Assembly: GCF_024399335.1 (NCBI RefSeq)
Contig: NZ_CP075339.1
Location: 2,170,001 to 2,234,000 of the forward strand
Length of the DNA: 64,000 bases
DNA from: Leucobacter aridicollis
GTDB taxonomy: Bacteria > Actinomycetota > Actinomycetes > Actinomycetales > Microbacteriaceae
Reading direction: 5' to 3'
Notes under the pieces: generated by a model
The model's input: only the letters and a program-made list of their open reading frames with translations
Told to the model about the DNA's origin: nothing
The model's database searches: none
Shown here: one piece after another, positions 63,622 through 64,000 of the stretch
How positions within the stretch are numbered: position 1 is the first letter of the stretch
Layout: each line of letters begins with the position of its first letter
Program-made: the position numbers and the translations under genes

Positions 63622-64000
63622 CTAGTCGGTGTGAGCTCGCAGCGCTCTGTCGAGCCGAGAGAGCAGCTCTGCGATCTCCTCGGGTGTGGCAGTGAGCGGC
63701 GGGGCAACGAGCAGGTGCGGCACGACGGTAGTGTTTCCTTTACTGTCCGCACGCGTTGAAGCACCGGGGTAGAGCACGAGCCCCCGCGCCATCGCTTCTC
63801 GGTTGAGTGCGTTCGCCCCGCCACAGGAGGTGAGTGCGGGCGAGAGTTCGAGCGCGAGCAATAGCCCCGCTCCTCGGACCTCGGTAACAACCTCTGGGTA
63901 ACGCGCCGCGGTTTCCTCGAGCCCCGAACGCAGCTCCGCACCCCGCAGGGCGACGTTTGCGAGCACGTCATGTTCCGAGTAGAACCGCAGTGCGGCTGCG
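63622..64000 (-). CDS. Class III aminotransferase, C-terminal part (partial)
   Basis: About 126 residues that continue past the window edge. VRGAGLLLALELSP, GLVLYPG, HLLVAPPLTATPEEIAELLSRLDRAL match the end of pyridoxal-phosphate class III (omega-amino acid) aminotransferases. The lysine-bearing core is outside the window. It stands just upstream of the transporter genes and probably belongs to the same catabolic unit. Confidence 0.85.
   Translation of the reverse strand, partial: AAALRFYSEHDVLANVALRGAELRSGLEETAARYPEVVTEVRGAGLLLALELSPALTSCGGANALNREAMARGLVLYPGASTRADSKGNTTVVPHLLVAPPLTATPEEIAELLSRLDRALRAHTD

Overview
The window is high-GC actinobacterial chromosome. Gene content and order (rpsB, tsf, pyrH, frr, cdsA on one strand; yraN, comM, dprA, xerC on the other) suggest a Microbacteriaceae-type organism, Leucobacter-like by general impression; no marker gene fixes the genus. 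There are no rRNA genes, no complete tRNA, no CRISPR array and no phage structural genes.

Layout. (1) 1-5,000, minus strand: the translation and envelope housekeeping run rpsB-tsf-pyrH-frr-cdsA, then a DivIVA-repeat protein and the start of a secreted protein. (2) 5,340-7,246 and 47,837-50,401, plus strand: the yraN-comM-dprA-xerC operon, split inside comM. (3) About 7,220-47,838: a ~40.6-kb integrated element. A large serine integrase sits at its left end. The last 32 codons of comM, still overlapping dprA by ATGA, lie at its right end. (4) 50,408-64,000: an M23 peptidase, then a long minus-strand catabolic run (IclR regulator, pcaF, pcaJ, pcaI, an M81-GNAT fusion, a three-part FAD/Fe-S oxidase with a second flavoprotein, an aldehyde dehydrogenase, a polar amino acid ABC transporter, and the end of a class III aminotransferase).

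The element looks like an integrated plasmid. It has a possible excisionase, a D5/P4-type helicase, an SSB-DprA operon, a serine resolvase behind a res-like set of half-sites, and two candidate origin regions: a nested palindrome near 12.5 kb, and ten GTAACG(C) iteron-like repeats around an AT-rich stretch near 42.4-42.9 kb. I found no relaxase, FtsK/TraB or type IV secretion genes, so it is probably mobilisable, satellite-like or decayed rather than self-conjugative.

Its cargo is mostly conflict genes: ArdA antirestriction, a mod-res-metallopeptidase operon, an Mrr endonuclease, a two-membrane-helix protein paired with a SAM methyltransferase, a 1,801-residue helicase-nuclease with DUF4011/Vsr-like/DUF3320 architecture, and an Abi_C protein. 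The right part carries membrane and stress-type cargo (alpha/beta hydrolase, HdeD, SHOCT). Best candidates for something undescribed are the mod-res-HExxH operon, the 2TM-methyltransferase pair, the iteron region with its neighbouring winged-helix protein, and a minus-strand RNA locus with two tRNA T-arm-like hairpins.
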